A stretch of 64,000 nt of DNA from Pomacea canaliculata. Taxonomy: Eukaryota; Mollusca; Gastropoda; Architaenioglossa; Ampullariidae. The stretch is from assembly GCF_003073045.1 (NCBI RefSeq), contig NC_037602.1, positions 15,069,731 through 15,133,730 on the forward strand. Reading direction: 5' to 3'. The position numbers were made by a program, and so were the translations under genes. Positions 53,016 to 64,000 of the stretch are shown one piece after another. The notes beneath the pieces were generated by a model that saw only the letters and a program-made list of their open reading frames with translations, did no database searches and had not been told where the DNA came from. Each line of letters begins with the position of its first letter. Position 1 is the first letter of the stretch.

Positions 53016-56000
53016 TCACCTTCTCTTCTGTGTGCTGATGTATAGCACTGCACAAGCACAAAAAAGTCACAATTGATGAAGCTGTTCAGTTTGTTTTTAA
53101 AGCTTACATGTGTTGAAATATGTTTGCAATGTGGCTAATCTGCAGATATTCCATGTCACAGAATGAAATTAATATCTTCATGAATGTTATTAATCAATGC
53201 CCTTCCACACACACACACAGAGCCTGATTATTAATGCAGCACATTACCATTATTGCCTCTAATGAAAGCATCGCCATATTTGTTCTTCAGCTGCCCGTTG
53301 ACATACTCTTCAGTCTGCTCTAGGGCTATGTTCATGTAGCCATCCAAGCATGCCAGAACACCTGCGCGCAAAAAGTTAAAAAAAAACCAACACAATAAAC
53401 TTGCTTTCATGGACTGGAAAATTAAATGATAAAGTTCAAATGTTGTGGACAGCTACACATGAATAAACATCTTCCAGCACTGTCACTTAAAACAAGTAAC
53501 AGCATATAAATTTGTTCCATTTTATTTTACTTACCACCACCACCCCACCAACTACCATTCCTGTCACTATTACAGTTGCTGATGTTGAAGATATTAGGAT
53601 GCTCATACAGAAAGGGAGTAATAAAACACAGACCAAAGTAGGCATATGCATAACACTACCATCTACAACCTGCTGGACAATATAAAGAACTTGTGCTCAC
53701 TTCATTGATACAATGATATGCTCACGCGCCCATTCTTAACTGTATGCTTAATGACAAGGTCTCTAAACTTTTAACTGCATTTGGTTGGTAGAAAAGGGCT
53801 TCAACCTAGTGGTTGTTTTGCAGTGGAGACCAGAGTAGCCCCTGATGGCCAGCACTCTGAGTAGGTGTCACAATGTCCTGAATGGAAATCTGAACTCAGT
53901 ACCTAGTAGTTTTCAATACAGTACAACTTTATTCATCCACAAGGGCAATTAAAGATAGTGCTCATAATAGATAATACATATACACGTTGAAACAATTTCT
54001 CTCAAACACACAAATTCCAGCAACAGTAGATACAGTTGCCTCAGATCACCTCCAGCTAGTACAAGATCACTGCCAGAAGAGTTTATCACATGGAATAAAT
54101 GAGTTGTAGTGATGATTGGTTCTGTGTACAGGCACTGCATATCTACAGCCAGACTGCAAGAGCAAGAGTGAAAACATACATGCCAATACATAATCAGAAA
54201 TAGAATGCAGAATGCCTTCCTAAGGATTTGCTGATGACATAAGGCTGCTAAGTCCCTCTGCATGATACTGGTGATCTTGGAACATACAGTGGAACCTCGG
54301 TTAACGAACTTAATCCGTTCTTGAGAGCTGTTCGTTATCCGAAATGTTCGTTATCCGAAACAATTTTTTCCATAAGAAATAAAGGAAATAGATTTAATTG
54401 GTTCCCAGCCCCTGTTGACTCGCTAATATATGAAAGTTACAGGCTATATATAGGTACATGTATTTGTGTTAATGAGAACAGTTATAATGCAATATAAATG
54501 GAGTTAAATAAACATAAAAACATTAACGAAAGCATTTAAACATCAGAAAACTCGCCGTTTTAACGGCGTGGGTGGAAGCAGGTGTGGGGAGGAAGGGGTG
54601 GAATTACTGATCGATTCCCCCTCCATGAGCACACGTGACATTGTAAAATCGGGGGTGACTTCCTTTTTCTGTAGCTTTGAGGTTAAAGGAAAAAAACTAG
54701 TCCAGTGTCTGTTCCTTCTGCCTTTTTGTAAAACTCTTCAGTAATACGACATCACATATCCGACAGACGCATGCCACCTTTATACTTTGAAATCATTTCC
54801 TTTTTCAATTCATTTGTTGGCCGCTTCCTTGTCATTACCTCACTACTATTAATTGCTCTTAATCTTCTTTGGAGCCATGATTGAGGATTATCTTATTAAA
54901 ATAAAGCACAAAAATCACTAATAAGAAGGATGCGCATAGATAAGAACGACCGATCGTAACTGTGTCTCGAGCGCGAATGATGACATGCTGGTCGGTCACG
55001 TGTGGTTCACGTGGCTGTTCGTTATCCGAAATTTTGTTCGCTATCCGAGACAAACTTTTAGCGAAATTTTTGTTCGTTAACCGAAATATTCGCTATCCAA
55101 GGCGTTCGCTAACCGAGGTTCCACTGTATTAACAAACAAGACGAGACTATTCCTATTTCCTAGGCTGTGGAACCAAGAGATGAAAGAAAAAATGATGAGA
55201 CTTTCAATGAAAGAGTGACAGCACCTAGTGTGGATGACTGAGCTGACAGAAAGATCTGAGTTTCCATAGGAGATACAGTCGTCGTTAGCTCTTATAGAAG
55301 ATCATGTTCGTGTTTGTTCCATTTAAGCTTGTTACCAAAGATAGTACCAACATATTTATGAGTCGACTATCTCAATGGCATCATCATTTTTAGCAAATTT
55401 TACAAGAAAGCTGCTATCTGTAGAGCATCTAAAACTGTTAGTATAGAGTATGAACAATAGTGGAAACAAGCAGCAGCCTTGAGGGGAGGGAACCTGTACA
55501 AGTGACAACAGGATCTGAGAGAAGACCATTAATGGAAACTCTCTGCTGCCTGTTAGTTAAAAAGTTGAAGATTCAGAGAGTTGGTTGGTGAGACAGATGG
55601 AAGTCTGAAACTAGACTCTCCACCAACAAGTGAGATTGCAGTGTTAAAAGCAGAAGGAATATCTGCAAAGAGAAGCCTGGCATGAGCTCTAGGGTTTCTC
55701 CAGATGCTTGCACAGAGTATTTAATATAAACAGCCTAGCATCATCGACACCTCTTCCAGCTCTGTAGGCAAACTGCAGTGGGTCAAGATATTGATCAACA
55801 GCAGTAATAACCTCGCTCTTTACAATTTTCTCAAATGATTCCATGATGAATGATATAGTGCAACTAGTCTGAAGTCGTCGAGTTGACAGGGTCTAGTGAT
55901 TTTGGCACAGAGACACGGGTGATACTGCAATACACAAGCAAAAAAAAACTAATCAAAACAAAAAATAAAGTCGCAATGTCTAAACGACTTATTTAGTAAT

Positions 56001-56103
56001 TAAGCCACAAACCTCGATAATCCACCCCAGAGTTCAGTTTCACCATAACAGGTCTACCAATGATCTGTTTTAGAAAATCACTGGGTGTCTGTTTCTTGCT
56101 CAT
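53016..56103 (-). CDS. LSM6: U6 snRNA-associated Sm-like protein LSm6
   Basis: Three exons on the minus strand: 56013-56103, 53248-53361 and 53016-53047, giving 78 residues, with all junctions in phase. The N-terminus MSKKQTPSDFLKQIIGRPV and the Sm1/Sm2 motifs (VKLNSGVDYRG, LDGYMNIALEQ, RGNNVLYIS) match LSm6 almost residue for residue. The protein ends STQKRR, one residue shorter than human. LSm6 is a ring subunit of the nuclear LSm2-8 complex on U6 snRNA and of the cytoplasmic LSm1-7 complex in mRNA decapping. The 2.65-kb first coding intron contains two mobile-element insertions. A minus-strand acceptor (TGTTTACAG, about 56125-56133) suggests a further 5' UTR intron with its first exon near 56493-56570. 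Confidence 0.97.
54287..55126. mobile_element. pogo/Tigger-type MITE in the LSM6 intron
   Basis: An 840-bp element with 23-bp inverted ends starting CAGTGGAACCTCGGTTAAC (one mismatch) and TA duplicated on each side (54285-54286 and 55127-55128). Sub-terminal GTTCGTTATCCGAAA units are repeated several times near both ends. No transposase frame remains. The TA duplication and CAGT ends indicate the Tc1/mariner/pogo superfamily. Confidence 0.88.
55300..55915 (-). mobile_element. CR1/Jockey-like reverse transcriptase fragment in the LSM6 intron
   Basis: On the minus strand, frames with several shifts give VDQYLDPLQFAYRAGRGVDD, a LLFAD-SAFNT segment, NRQQRVSINGLLSDPV and GSPQGC, ordered as in CR1-clade reverse transcriptases. 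It is damaged by stops and frameshifts. Confidence 0.85.
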
Positions 56104-56736
56104 CCTCGCTATTTAGAGCACGTTGTCAATAACCTGTAAACAATACCGTAGACTGAAATCAGATTTTGACATAAGCACGTTCTAATAGTAGACCCCAAAA
56201 GAGACAATGTAGGATCGTACAAGCTTGTACATGGGACCTTTACATTCAACGATTTTCAAGCTGACCTTTCCATATCTGACCATTATCATTTGATTTAGCA
56301 ACAGACGATGAGGCAGATTTGACAATATTAGCATTCAGTAGTACGTGCTTCGAGTTACGTGTTTGATGTAAATTATGGGATGCTTATTGCCACCAAACAT
56401 AAACTGATATTGCAAGACAAAAATATTTAAGCATAGTACATGCCATTTTAAAATATAATTGTATACAAAAATAAATGGCATAAGCGAGCGTACCGGACTG
56501 CACACAGCTAACGTTGCTTGGTCGTTTCGAAACCGGATGTGGATTACAAATTTTAATTTGCTTCTTTTCATGAGCCATAAATAAATGAAAATTATAAGAA
56601 TGAAGGATTTGTGTTAATAACTGTAGTAATATTTTCAGGAAAGATACTGTAAATTATTTTTTTAACTGTTGATCAGCCAAAGCCCCCCTCCTCATTCATA
56701 GATAAGCTGGGTCATGTGACTGCTGCATGTTACAAA
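56104..56736. promoter_or_regulatory. Divergent LSM6/HSCB promoter region
   Basis: The two start codons face away from each other 633 bp apart. CpG-containing sequence clusters at 56480-56545, including AACCGGATGTGG (ETS-like on the minus strand). Near HSCB, GTCATGTGAC at 56711-56720 repeats the E-box found before the MPR-like gene. Transcription starts are not visible directly. Confidence 0.5.
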
Positions 56737-58220
56737 ATGGCAACCGCCATAGAAAGTTTAGCGGCACGCAGCTTTAAACTTGGCACATGCAAACGAGCTT
56801 GTTTACCAAATCTCCGACAGGCAGCCAGATCATGCCATGTGACCGCCCAAGAGCATGTATCGTCTTTGACAAAGAATCCGCGTTCTTCAATTTCTTTGGC
56901 AACGTCAGTCATTCGAAGGTCATCATATGCATCACGAAGATATCTTTTATCAGACGTGATTGCTCTTTCATCACCTTTCGTAAACAGCATTTGTCTACCA
57001 GCGAGGACTTACTCTGTATTGCCACAGCGAGCGATATATAACCACCCCATGCTACAGAATGATCACGAAGAGGAAAGAAAATGTTGGAACTGTGGTAGAA
57101 CTACTGATCCGTCCGAAGAGCTCTTCTTCTGCAAGTGTGGAGTTGTTCAGACTCCAGCTGACGGCATGACGTACTTCACTCTGTTTGGAATAGACCAAAA
57201 CTTTGAAATCGATATCAAGAAATTGAGTGAAGAATACAAAAATCTTCAGAAACGTCTCCATCCTGATATGTTCAGCAACAAATCAAAGGTACGTGAAGGA
57301 ACGAGAAACACTTAACATCGATATGCCATGCGGTGACGAACACTCAACGAGACAGCTAAATCCGCCGATTTATCAGTTTTCTTACAGCAGTCAACTTCAG
57401 CGTCATTTTACTATCACCAATAACATTTGACAGGTATTAATAAACTTCACTTCATGCCACTGAGAAGAGAATGTTACACTTTGTCTACTGCTAGCATCAA
57501 AGGCATTGCTCTGTCTTTTCCTTTCAGCAAAATCGTAAGAAATTTACTAGACATTTTAGTGCGGTTGTTTTCATTTCACCTTTCATCCTGGTTTGAAAGG
57601 TTTTAATTTTTAGTTTTAACTTTGTTTCAAACTTATTTCACAAGAGTTTATGCTCTCATCTGTTTTTATCGTTATATCTGTAAACCACAGACATTAGCAG
57701 TGTGAAGCATGCAACCATCTGATATCATGAAAACATTTTTTGCAACAGCTCCATTCCATATAAAGTAAGCAAGATATTAGAGGCTCTTTATCCAGATGAA
57801 TAGCAATGAAGAAATGAAATACTAACCACAGACTTGTTTGATTTTCAGGAAGAGCAAGAATTAGCAGAGCAACAGTCGGCTTTTCTGAATAAAGCATACT
57901 TTTCTCTGCTGAAACCGCTGCCTCGGGCCCAATATCTTCTTAGTCTTTATGGCTTTGACATTGAAGAGGGATCCACAGAAATGAACCCAGACTTCCTAAT
58001 GGAAGTCCTAGATCTGAACGAGCGCATAGGAGAGAGCACGACTGGTGAAATGGAAAATATAGAAAATGAGATAGTTTCAAAAATACAGGAGTATACCAAG
58101 CAATTATCAGATGCTTTTTCCAGTGGTGATATCATTAAAGCAAGAGACATTACCAGCAGGCTGAAATATTATGACAATGTGGAAGCAAAAATCAAAGCAT
58201 TTTATCGAGACAGAATGTAG
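56737..58220 (+). CDS. HSCB: Mitochondrial Fe-S cluster co-chaperone HscB (J-protein)
   Basis: Two exons, 56737-57288 and 57849-58220, give 307 residues. The N-terminal 100 or so residues are rich in R, S and A with few acids, as in a mitochondrial presequence. A zinc-binding tetracysteine follows (C116-x2-C119 and C132-x-C134). The J domain carries the HPD motif at H175-D177, and a C-terminal helical domain (about 210-307) binds the scaffold ISCU. HSCB delivers ISCU and its nascent Fe-S cluster to the mitochondrial HSP70. The longer in-frame opening begins with GTG at 56716, so the ATG at 56737 in AAAATGGCAACC (TISU-like) was chosen. An ATGTGA start-stop pair lies at 56714-56719 if transcribed. 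The N-terminal extension is longer than in human HSCB (235 residues). Confidence 0.96.
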
Positions 58221-58285
58221 TCTCCAAATTTTCAGTAGGAGCTTTTATATGTTCACATAGATCAAAATATAGACCATTAAGGTTC

Positions 58286-58291
58286 ATTAAA
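58286..58291 (+). promoter_or_regulatory. Possible HSCB poly(A) signal
   Basis: ATTAAA, a common variant signal, lies about 66 bp after the stop codon. No AATAAA is closer. Confidence 0.35.
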
Positions 58292-60121
58292 TTTGTCTTA
58301 TATCAGACTTTTTCAAAAATTACTAATTCCCAACATTTAATTGAACTGAACTAACCAAAAACTGTTGTGTGAGGCATATACTTTTGTCATGAAACTGTTA
58401 CCAGAGGTTGCTTTTTTTCTTAAATGCCCTTTGACTTAAAGAAAAAAATTTGTTGTTTCATTAACACATTTTTGTAGTAGATGGTAATATAAACAGTTTT
58501 GAATATTTGTCAAAATCCATTCTTACCTCAGAAACAATAGTGTTACAACAAATATCTATTTTTTGTGTGACATTCTGTAAGTGCAAATATTAATGAGAAA
58601 CCTTTACATGCATGTATTTATAAATGATTGCAATATTTTGTTTCACCTTTAATCATTAACACTTTTGGTGCAGTGTGGAAAAACCTACAGGGGAGTAGGT
58701 AGACATAAGCATTAAGCACTACTTACTGTTTTTATGTGATATAAATTAACTACTTTGGAAAAGATTATATTTTCAAGAGAGAGTCACCTTGCTAAAAAAA
58801 AAATCAGATTTTGAATCACAAGTGAAATGAAAATGTGAAATATACAGCGGCTGTCATCTATCTCGTTGCAAGCTCCTGTGATTTTGTTTGCAAATGTGAA
58901 AGCAAGCTTATTAGGTAGGGAATGTTCATGAGGTTTGCTGTACCAACCGGTCAGACAAGGAGACAAATTTTCACAAGTGACATAAGCAAAGAGGTTCAGC
59001 TGAATTTCTTTAGGGAGTGCTGAAAAATAAGCTCGTTAAAGGGAAGATAACGCGGTTCTGTGGTTGGATGTTGACTGCGGAACGGAATAAATGGTGCTAG
59101 CTGGGGAGAAAGAAATGTCGTACGCTAACAGTATTAGAGGATACAGTTGCCTCCACAAGACTCTCTTTGTTGTCGCTCTCTCTCTCGTCGATACCATCAC
59201 GCATTACGTCTTCAAAATTTACCAGACACAGTAGAAGCTCGCCGAAAATGCTGGGTAGTATTCATTCCTTTAGAGCCCCCAATTATGTCTTATAATGCAG
59301 AAAATACTTGTCGAAGTAACGTGCAAACTATTCACGTACCCGACTACCTTTTGGAGACATCAAGATATTCCTAGCAGATCTGGCAAAGCTCAGACAAACA
59401 GTATGGAACTGCATCAAGGCCGACAAACACGCAAACGCTTTCCACACTCTTTCATGCTCAGAGATACACTTTCGCACTGTAATTTTATATTTTTCTTCAT
59501 TATCACCCAATTTATTGCAAATTTTGAGCTGCCTCATCGCACGATACATTTCCCTGTTTCATAATAATGTTAAGTTGACATGCATGGTCTTAATGTGGCG
59601 AAATAGTGAAGCATTTTGTATTCTTACACTTGTTAAGGCTGGCAGCTCATTTTTGTCGGTCAATTTATAATCACGTCACCAGCCAAAAAGAAATGAAGCC
59701 ATATTCTGTACAACAATAATATATATGATGTGAAATCAACATCCCACAAAAAAACGCGGAAACGTTCAAGATATAATTGTAGAACTGAACAATTTTTCTC
59801 GCCGAGTGATGTTTGATATACATTTGTAGCAGCAAAAAAGCCCCGAAGCCCAACCCATCGAACAGATGTCACATAGTGAACCCAGTGCCTCTCACTGAAA
59901 TGGTGACAGGTGAGTGTTTTAACCACTACACTACTGGTAACCCAACGTAGGCGCCTTTGATGTGACCATATTATGATGGTCAACGCGTATGCATGGCCGT
60001 GATAACATACATACATATAACCCACTGACACACCCTGTTGGGTGCGCAGTAGTTTATTAGGCTTCAAAGTAACACCAAACTAGCAAAGACTTGGAAGCGG
60101 CTGACCTGTCTGCAGCTCGCA
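58292..60121. other. Intergenic region between HSCB and the serpin pseudogene
   Basis: AT-rich to about 58,980, then more mixed. An unrecognised open stretch at 59147-59374 has no start context or family signature. The tRNA-derived SINE at 59862-59945 is the only element identified. Confidence 0.45.
59862..59945 (-). repeat. tRNA-derived SINE head
   Basis: On the minus strand, TAGTGTAGTGGTTA resembles a Pol III A box, followed after CACTCACCTGTCACC by GGCACTGGGTTCAC, a B-box-like motif. It does not fold as a functional tRNA. Confidence 0.55.
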
Positions 60122-60905
60122 TTACTCTTCCCTCGCCGCGGGGCCATTGAACAGACCCATGCAGACGTTGATGTCATTCTCTCGAAGGACAAACATAGAT
60201 GGTCGGTCGGCCTTGAATTCAGGAAGATCAATGTTGCGGAAATCTTTTATTTCTGTCACATCTGCTGCCCTGGTTCCGCGCTCAGTCACATAAGAAGGAA
60301 AATGTCGCTAGAAATTGAATATCATTTATGCTTGTACGTTTTTGCACCGAGGGTAAAATAAATGTTGTTACAGCAGACGTAATAAAGTTGACCATGCAAA
60401 ATTCAACTTATTGTTATATTTTCTGGATCAGAACCAAAATAGTAAGAAGACCACTCTACACAGACAGGCGTGCAGTCACGTGAAGTCGTCCCCTTCACCT
60501 CAATCTTGGCTTTGTGGTGAGCTCCGTTGATGTACAGGTCACGTTTTCTCCCCCTTTGCGCTGCATGCATGGCGACAGCACGGTTGTCAAAGAGTTTGTC
60601 CAGCCCAGACCTGGGCAAACGTCGGCCCGCGGGCCGGATCCGCCCGCTGGCCGCCCACCAGTAAATATACTATATATACAGTATTGGGTAAAACTGAGTT
60701 AACTATATTAGTCCGGCCCTCTAGAACCATCCCAGTTTCTCATCCGGCCCTCTAGAACCATTCCAGTTTCTCATCCGGCCCCTTGGGAAAATTAATTGCC
60801 CACCCCTGGTCCAGCCCCATGTCAGAACCTCTGTCGCTAGCGCAGCTCCATTTTGGGCAGGTACACTTTGTGTAGGCGGAGAGTTGACGATCTTGTTCAG
60901 AACCT
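60122..60905 (-). pseudogene. Serpin C-terminal fragment, broken
   Basis: On the minus strand, 60809 to about 60900 reads LHKVYLPKMELR, which is the serpin strand before helix hI. 60499-60605 reads LDKLFDNRA then DLYINGAHHKAKIE. About 60122-60280 reads the reactive-loop hinge ERGTRAAD, then FKADRPSMFVLRE and the end GPAAREE. These match the C-terminal third of serpins, which trap serine or cysteine proteases. Three faults show it is dead: a 203-bp hAT MITE sits inside the LDKLF coding block, the reading frame shifts between MELR and SDRGSDMG, and TAG and TGA interrupt the first frame there. The upstream two thirds of the gene were not found in the window. Confidence 0.85.
60606..60808. mobile_element. 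hAT-type MITE inside the serpin fragment
   Basis: It is flanked by an exact 8-bp duplication GTCCAGCC (60598-60605 and 60809-60816). The ends CAGACCTGGGCAAAC and TTGCCCACCCCTG are imperfect inverted repeats. Inside are two 31-bp tandem units (60712-60742, 60743-60773) starting TCCGGCCCTCTAGAACCAT and a partial third. Confidence 0.9.
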
Positions 60906-62160
60906 ATAAACAGAGCAGGTGGAAAACATCGCGTCTGTTTCGTCTGAATAAATGTCGTATCATTATTTATTTAAATTAATACTTTTGATGATCTTGATGA
61001 CACTAATGCTGCAATGCAAAATTTAAACATATCAGCCATCGTCACATTCATCACTGACATTACAACGTGTTGTTAAGTATAGTCGTGCTCATTATAACGT
61101 GTTGCTAAGTACAATCGTCTTCCTTTAGTTCTATGGGCCGTATGTCTACCTCTGTCACCTCTGTGACTTCTAATGCTGCCTCTGCTGTTTTCATCAAGTA
61201 TACTTCTGATACTAAAATTACCGCTACAAGTTCTCCAAGACACGACAACAATTAAGACTACACCAAAATCAGGAACAATAGTAAATGGAAACGGTGTCTG
61301 CAGCAGTAGCAGCAACAGCTACAACATTGATAGTAAATGCTACCTCGGTCCCATCAACAAGACCATGAATTTATATCGAGGGGAGGACAGGGGAAAGGGG
61401 AATGCTGTACCTGGGCCCGTGGATTTTTTCCCTTTTCTTTTAATGAAAGGTTGGCGTAACATTCCTCACTCTGGGGATATTTTTTTTTCTATGCGGGATC
61501 CTATATATACAAGTTTGAATGTTTGATCCTTTATAACCGTTTAACGTCATTTTCCCTTACTCACTAACCACTTACTCTATGTTCAAGTAGTGATGTACAT
61601 CCTAGTGCACTTTTCCTGATGTTTGCAGTCTATATACGTTACTGAATGAAATGTAGAGAGTTACTATCGAATTATAAGCGTATTTTTTACAATTTTTACA
61701 ATTACAAACTGGGAAATTTACAATAACAATTAATGTGGCCCGGAGAAGTCGTCTGCTACGGGGCCGGCCTGTGCTGGCTCTCGGTGGCCCTGACGATGAC
61801 AATAAATTCTAGTGGACATTTTCAAAAGTTATATTACAATCAAATATCTGGCAAGACATAATATAAACATATATGATAAATTATTTTGTTTGTGTCATTG
61901 TATTTCTCCTCAGAGCACGGCAAGTTGTCATCACGTCCATGCGTAAATTCAAAAACGAAACCTCTCATGCTCAGACCTACAGGCGTAATGACAGGCACAA
62001 ACTAAAACTATTTAAGACTATATTTTATTGAATATAAATGATACAATTTATGCCTATGTACTTTAAATGTTTTAAAGGCATTACAAAAGGTTTTGGAGAT
62101 TACTGTTACTCCGCTAATATGCCGATAGCAGTTTTTAAGTTGTCCAAGCACCATGAAAAC
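60906..62160. other. Intergenic region before the F-box gene
   Basis: No gene was recognised. Open frames at 61173-61526 and 61602-61802 are low complexity or unmatched. It probably includes the promoter of the F-box gene near 61900-62160. Confidence 0.4.
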
Positions 62161-63855
62161 ATGGCCAGGCGTACGCCGCCCAACCTATCCAGCGTCCTGA
62201 CGTTCCCTCAAGTTGCGAAAGTCATATTAAGTTGTCTGCCAGCAAAAACAATCTACACAAGCGCAAGGTACCACGTATACTTTCAGCGTATGCAATGTGC
62301 ATTGTCTTTCTTTCATAAATACCAGTTGAAATATCGAAACGAATAGTGATATATCAGAATTACGCATCCAGCTTTTAGTGCCCATGATAGTTTCGGTTTG
62401 TTTTTCCTCATTATTAAGACTCATATATTTATTACACCAACTCTTGAAGAAGTAAATTTAGAAGAGGAAATTTTCATCTCTCGCAAATTCAAGCACTTTC
62501 ACTTGAATTTTTTTTTACAAAACAGTTTTCCAGTACCAGGATCCAAAGTAAAGACTGTCATATATAAAAAAGAAGTCAGTTTACTCACAGCATCAGTTGT
62601 TTACAAAATAGTCAGCAGTACTTTATTCTAAATGTTATAAAGGAATAGGGCCCCATACACTAGTGCTTCAGTAACTGTGTCAAGGGCCTGTCATTTCTTC
62701 CGCCTTCTTTATCCTGGGAGATCTATATGCTGGCAGGCAAGATTTTTAGTCTCCTGCGCAGACCTTGAACCATCAACCTTCTATGCCATCAATCACCAGG
62801 GAACAAATGTTACTTGGGTACTTGATGTTAACTTATAAACCTTACACGTAATGCCTAATTTTAACCAATGCAAACCCTATTTCCCATCTTTAAAATATCC
62901 TTATCACCTGGGTCATTAAAAACAATGCACAAAACAGCATGCCTATTCCCCTCTATTCAGTCTGCTCAGCTCCACTTCCCTCCCCCCTGTTCAGTGGGAT
63001 TGTACCCGATTTTATGTTCAAATACCGTAACTCTTTCTATATAGTTTGCACCCACAAATGTAAATATCTTTATAACTACAGCTCAGTTGTGTTATTACAC
63101 CCATATTGAATGAGTTGAAATAGTGTTGTGTGATGCCTGCGTGCCACATGAGTTAACACATCTTTACCATCACCAAGCTCAGGGGCCTCACCACATTATA
63201 TTCATCTCCTACTTTAAAGGACCTCATACTTATATGTTGATGTGAAATAATTATACCTTTCACTTAAATAATAATGAAATTTCTTTGTAATCAGTTACAT
63301 ACAATGTGATAACATAGGCTTCCATGCATGTGGGCACAACCCCATACATACTGTTATTATTAAATCTACAGTGATTGTCCTTTACTGCTGGAATGCAGCG
63401 AGTCTTTGCATTGTTCTTCGTTCTTTATCTGCATGACCTTGTTTCAGCACAATGAGTCTGCCTTTGGCTGAGATATTGGGCTTTATAAAGTCTCACATTA
63501 TTATTATATGCACAACCATGTGCTCACATACACTTATACACCTGTGAATTCATAAATTTGACAAGAAGTGTAATCAGGTAAAGAAAGTTATAATATTCAA
63601 AGTAAATATTCAGTGAAAGGTTGGTTTCTTGGGTTCGAAATCTTTTTAAAGATAGGCATCTTTTATTCATTATTATATTTTCTTTTATAAGAACTAACCT
63701 GTTAATGTGTTTTCTACAGATTAGTTTGCAAAACCTGGAACACTCAGGCTGATGTTGTCCTGCAGAGAAGGAGGCAGTACTACTGGGACATTTTTCAGCC
63801 AGATCAAGAAAAAGATGCTGATGGATGCTATCAAAAGATAAAAGACTTTTTTGAG
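62161..63855 (+). CDS. F-box protein resembling FBXO22, 5' part
   Basis: Two exons, 62161-62267 and 63720-63855, join in frame; a strong donor after 63855 shows the gene continues beyond the window. The joined start reads as an F-box: FPQVAKVILSCLPAKTIY, then SARLVCKTWN and RRRQYYWDIF. F-box proteins link substrates to SKP1-CUL1 ubiquitin ligases. The spacing and the LPAK phrase recall FBXO22, which acts in KDM4 and p53 turnover in mammals, but only the N-terminus is present, so the family name is tentative. In-frame ATGs also occur at 62038 and 62119; 62161 was chosen because conserved sequence follows closely. Confidence 0.65.
62854..62935 (+). repeat. Dispersed repeat B in the F-box gene intron
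   Basis: CCTAATTTTAACCAATGCAA followed by ATCACCTGGGTCATTAAAA resembles 10035-10110 upstream of ATR. The class is unknown. Confidence 0.5.
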
Positions 63856-64000
63856 GTACTGAAGTATTTTATTAAGTAAGACATGTCCATAACATCAAAT
63901 TTAGGCTAGAAAAGCATTGTTGTCAAATAGCAAAGTAGTCAAAACAGTATAATTAAACAAATGATTTGAGAAATGGACTTGTATGTGCAAGTCCGTTTTA

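Noticed and set aside
56716-56736. N-terminal extension of HSCB starting at 56716
   Set aside because: The codon there is GTG, not ATG; eukaryotic nuclear genes start at ATG and a good ATG in TISU-like context follows at 56737.
59862-59945. Functional tRNA gene
   Set aside because: Box-like motifs are present but no cloverleaf or acceptor stem can be drawn.
59660-60067. 135-codon open frame on the minus strand
   Set aside because: It overlaps the SINE head, has no recognised domain and no splice or start support.
61173-61526. 117-codon open frame as a gene
   Set aside because: Rich in simple serine/threonine codon runs, with no conserved motif and no splice evidence.

Overview
The window is animal nuclear DNA. 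Its genes are split into short exons with GT-AG introns, it is AT-rich by eye, and it carries many decayed LINE fragments and small cut-and-paste elements. The gene content, intron sizes and repeat flavour fit a lophotrochozoan invertebrate, most likely a gastropod mollusc. That placement is inference; no taxon-specific marker was tested.

Layout from left to right: (1) 43-3947, plus strand, a six-exon type I membrane protein resembling the cation-dependent mannose-6-phosphate receptor. (2) 3948-10283, a repeat-rich intergenic stretch holding an orphan exon-like segment, a repeat with a conserved stem, nested inverted repeats and a hAT-type MITE. (3) 10304-51849, plus strand, the checkpoint kinase ATR. 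I could chain 69 coding exons without a frame break into a predicted 2658-residue protein, close to the known size of animal ATR. Its introns contain a hAT MITE, a foldback/Mutator-like element with 9-bp target duplications, two LINE fragments and a near-perfect 29-bp-arm hairpin. (4) 53016-56103, minus strand, LSM6 in three exons; its large intron holds a pogo/Tigger-type MITE and a CR1/Jockey-like reverse transcriptase fragment. (5) 56737-58220, plus strand, HSCB, the mitochondrial Fe-S cluster J-type co-chaperone, head-to-head with LSM6 over about 630 bp. (6) 60122-60905, minus strand, a serpin pseudogene split by a hAT MITE and also frameshifted. (7) From 62161 to the right edge, plus strand, the first two coding exons of an F-box protein resembling FBXO22.

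These are independent housekeeping genes, not an operon or pathway cluster. ATR acts in DNA damage signalling, LSM6 in U6 snRNP and mRNA decay, HSCB in Fe-S assembly, the MPR-like protein in endomembrane sorting, and the F-box protein in ubiquitination. Apparent neighbour relations are the LSM6/HSCB divergent promoter and the tight tail-to-tail arrangement of ATR and LSM6. I did not find a clearly new multi-gene system. The most unusual signals are small structured repeats and the internally repetitive foldback element.
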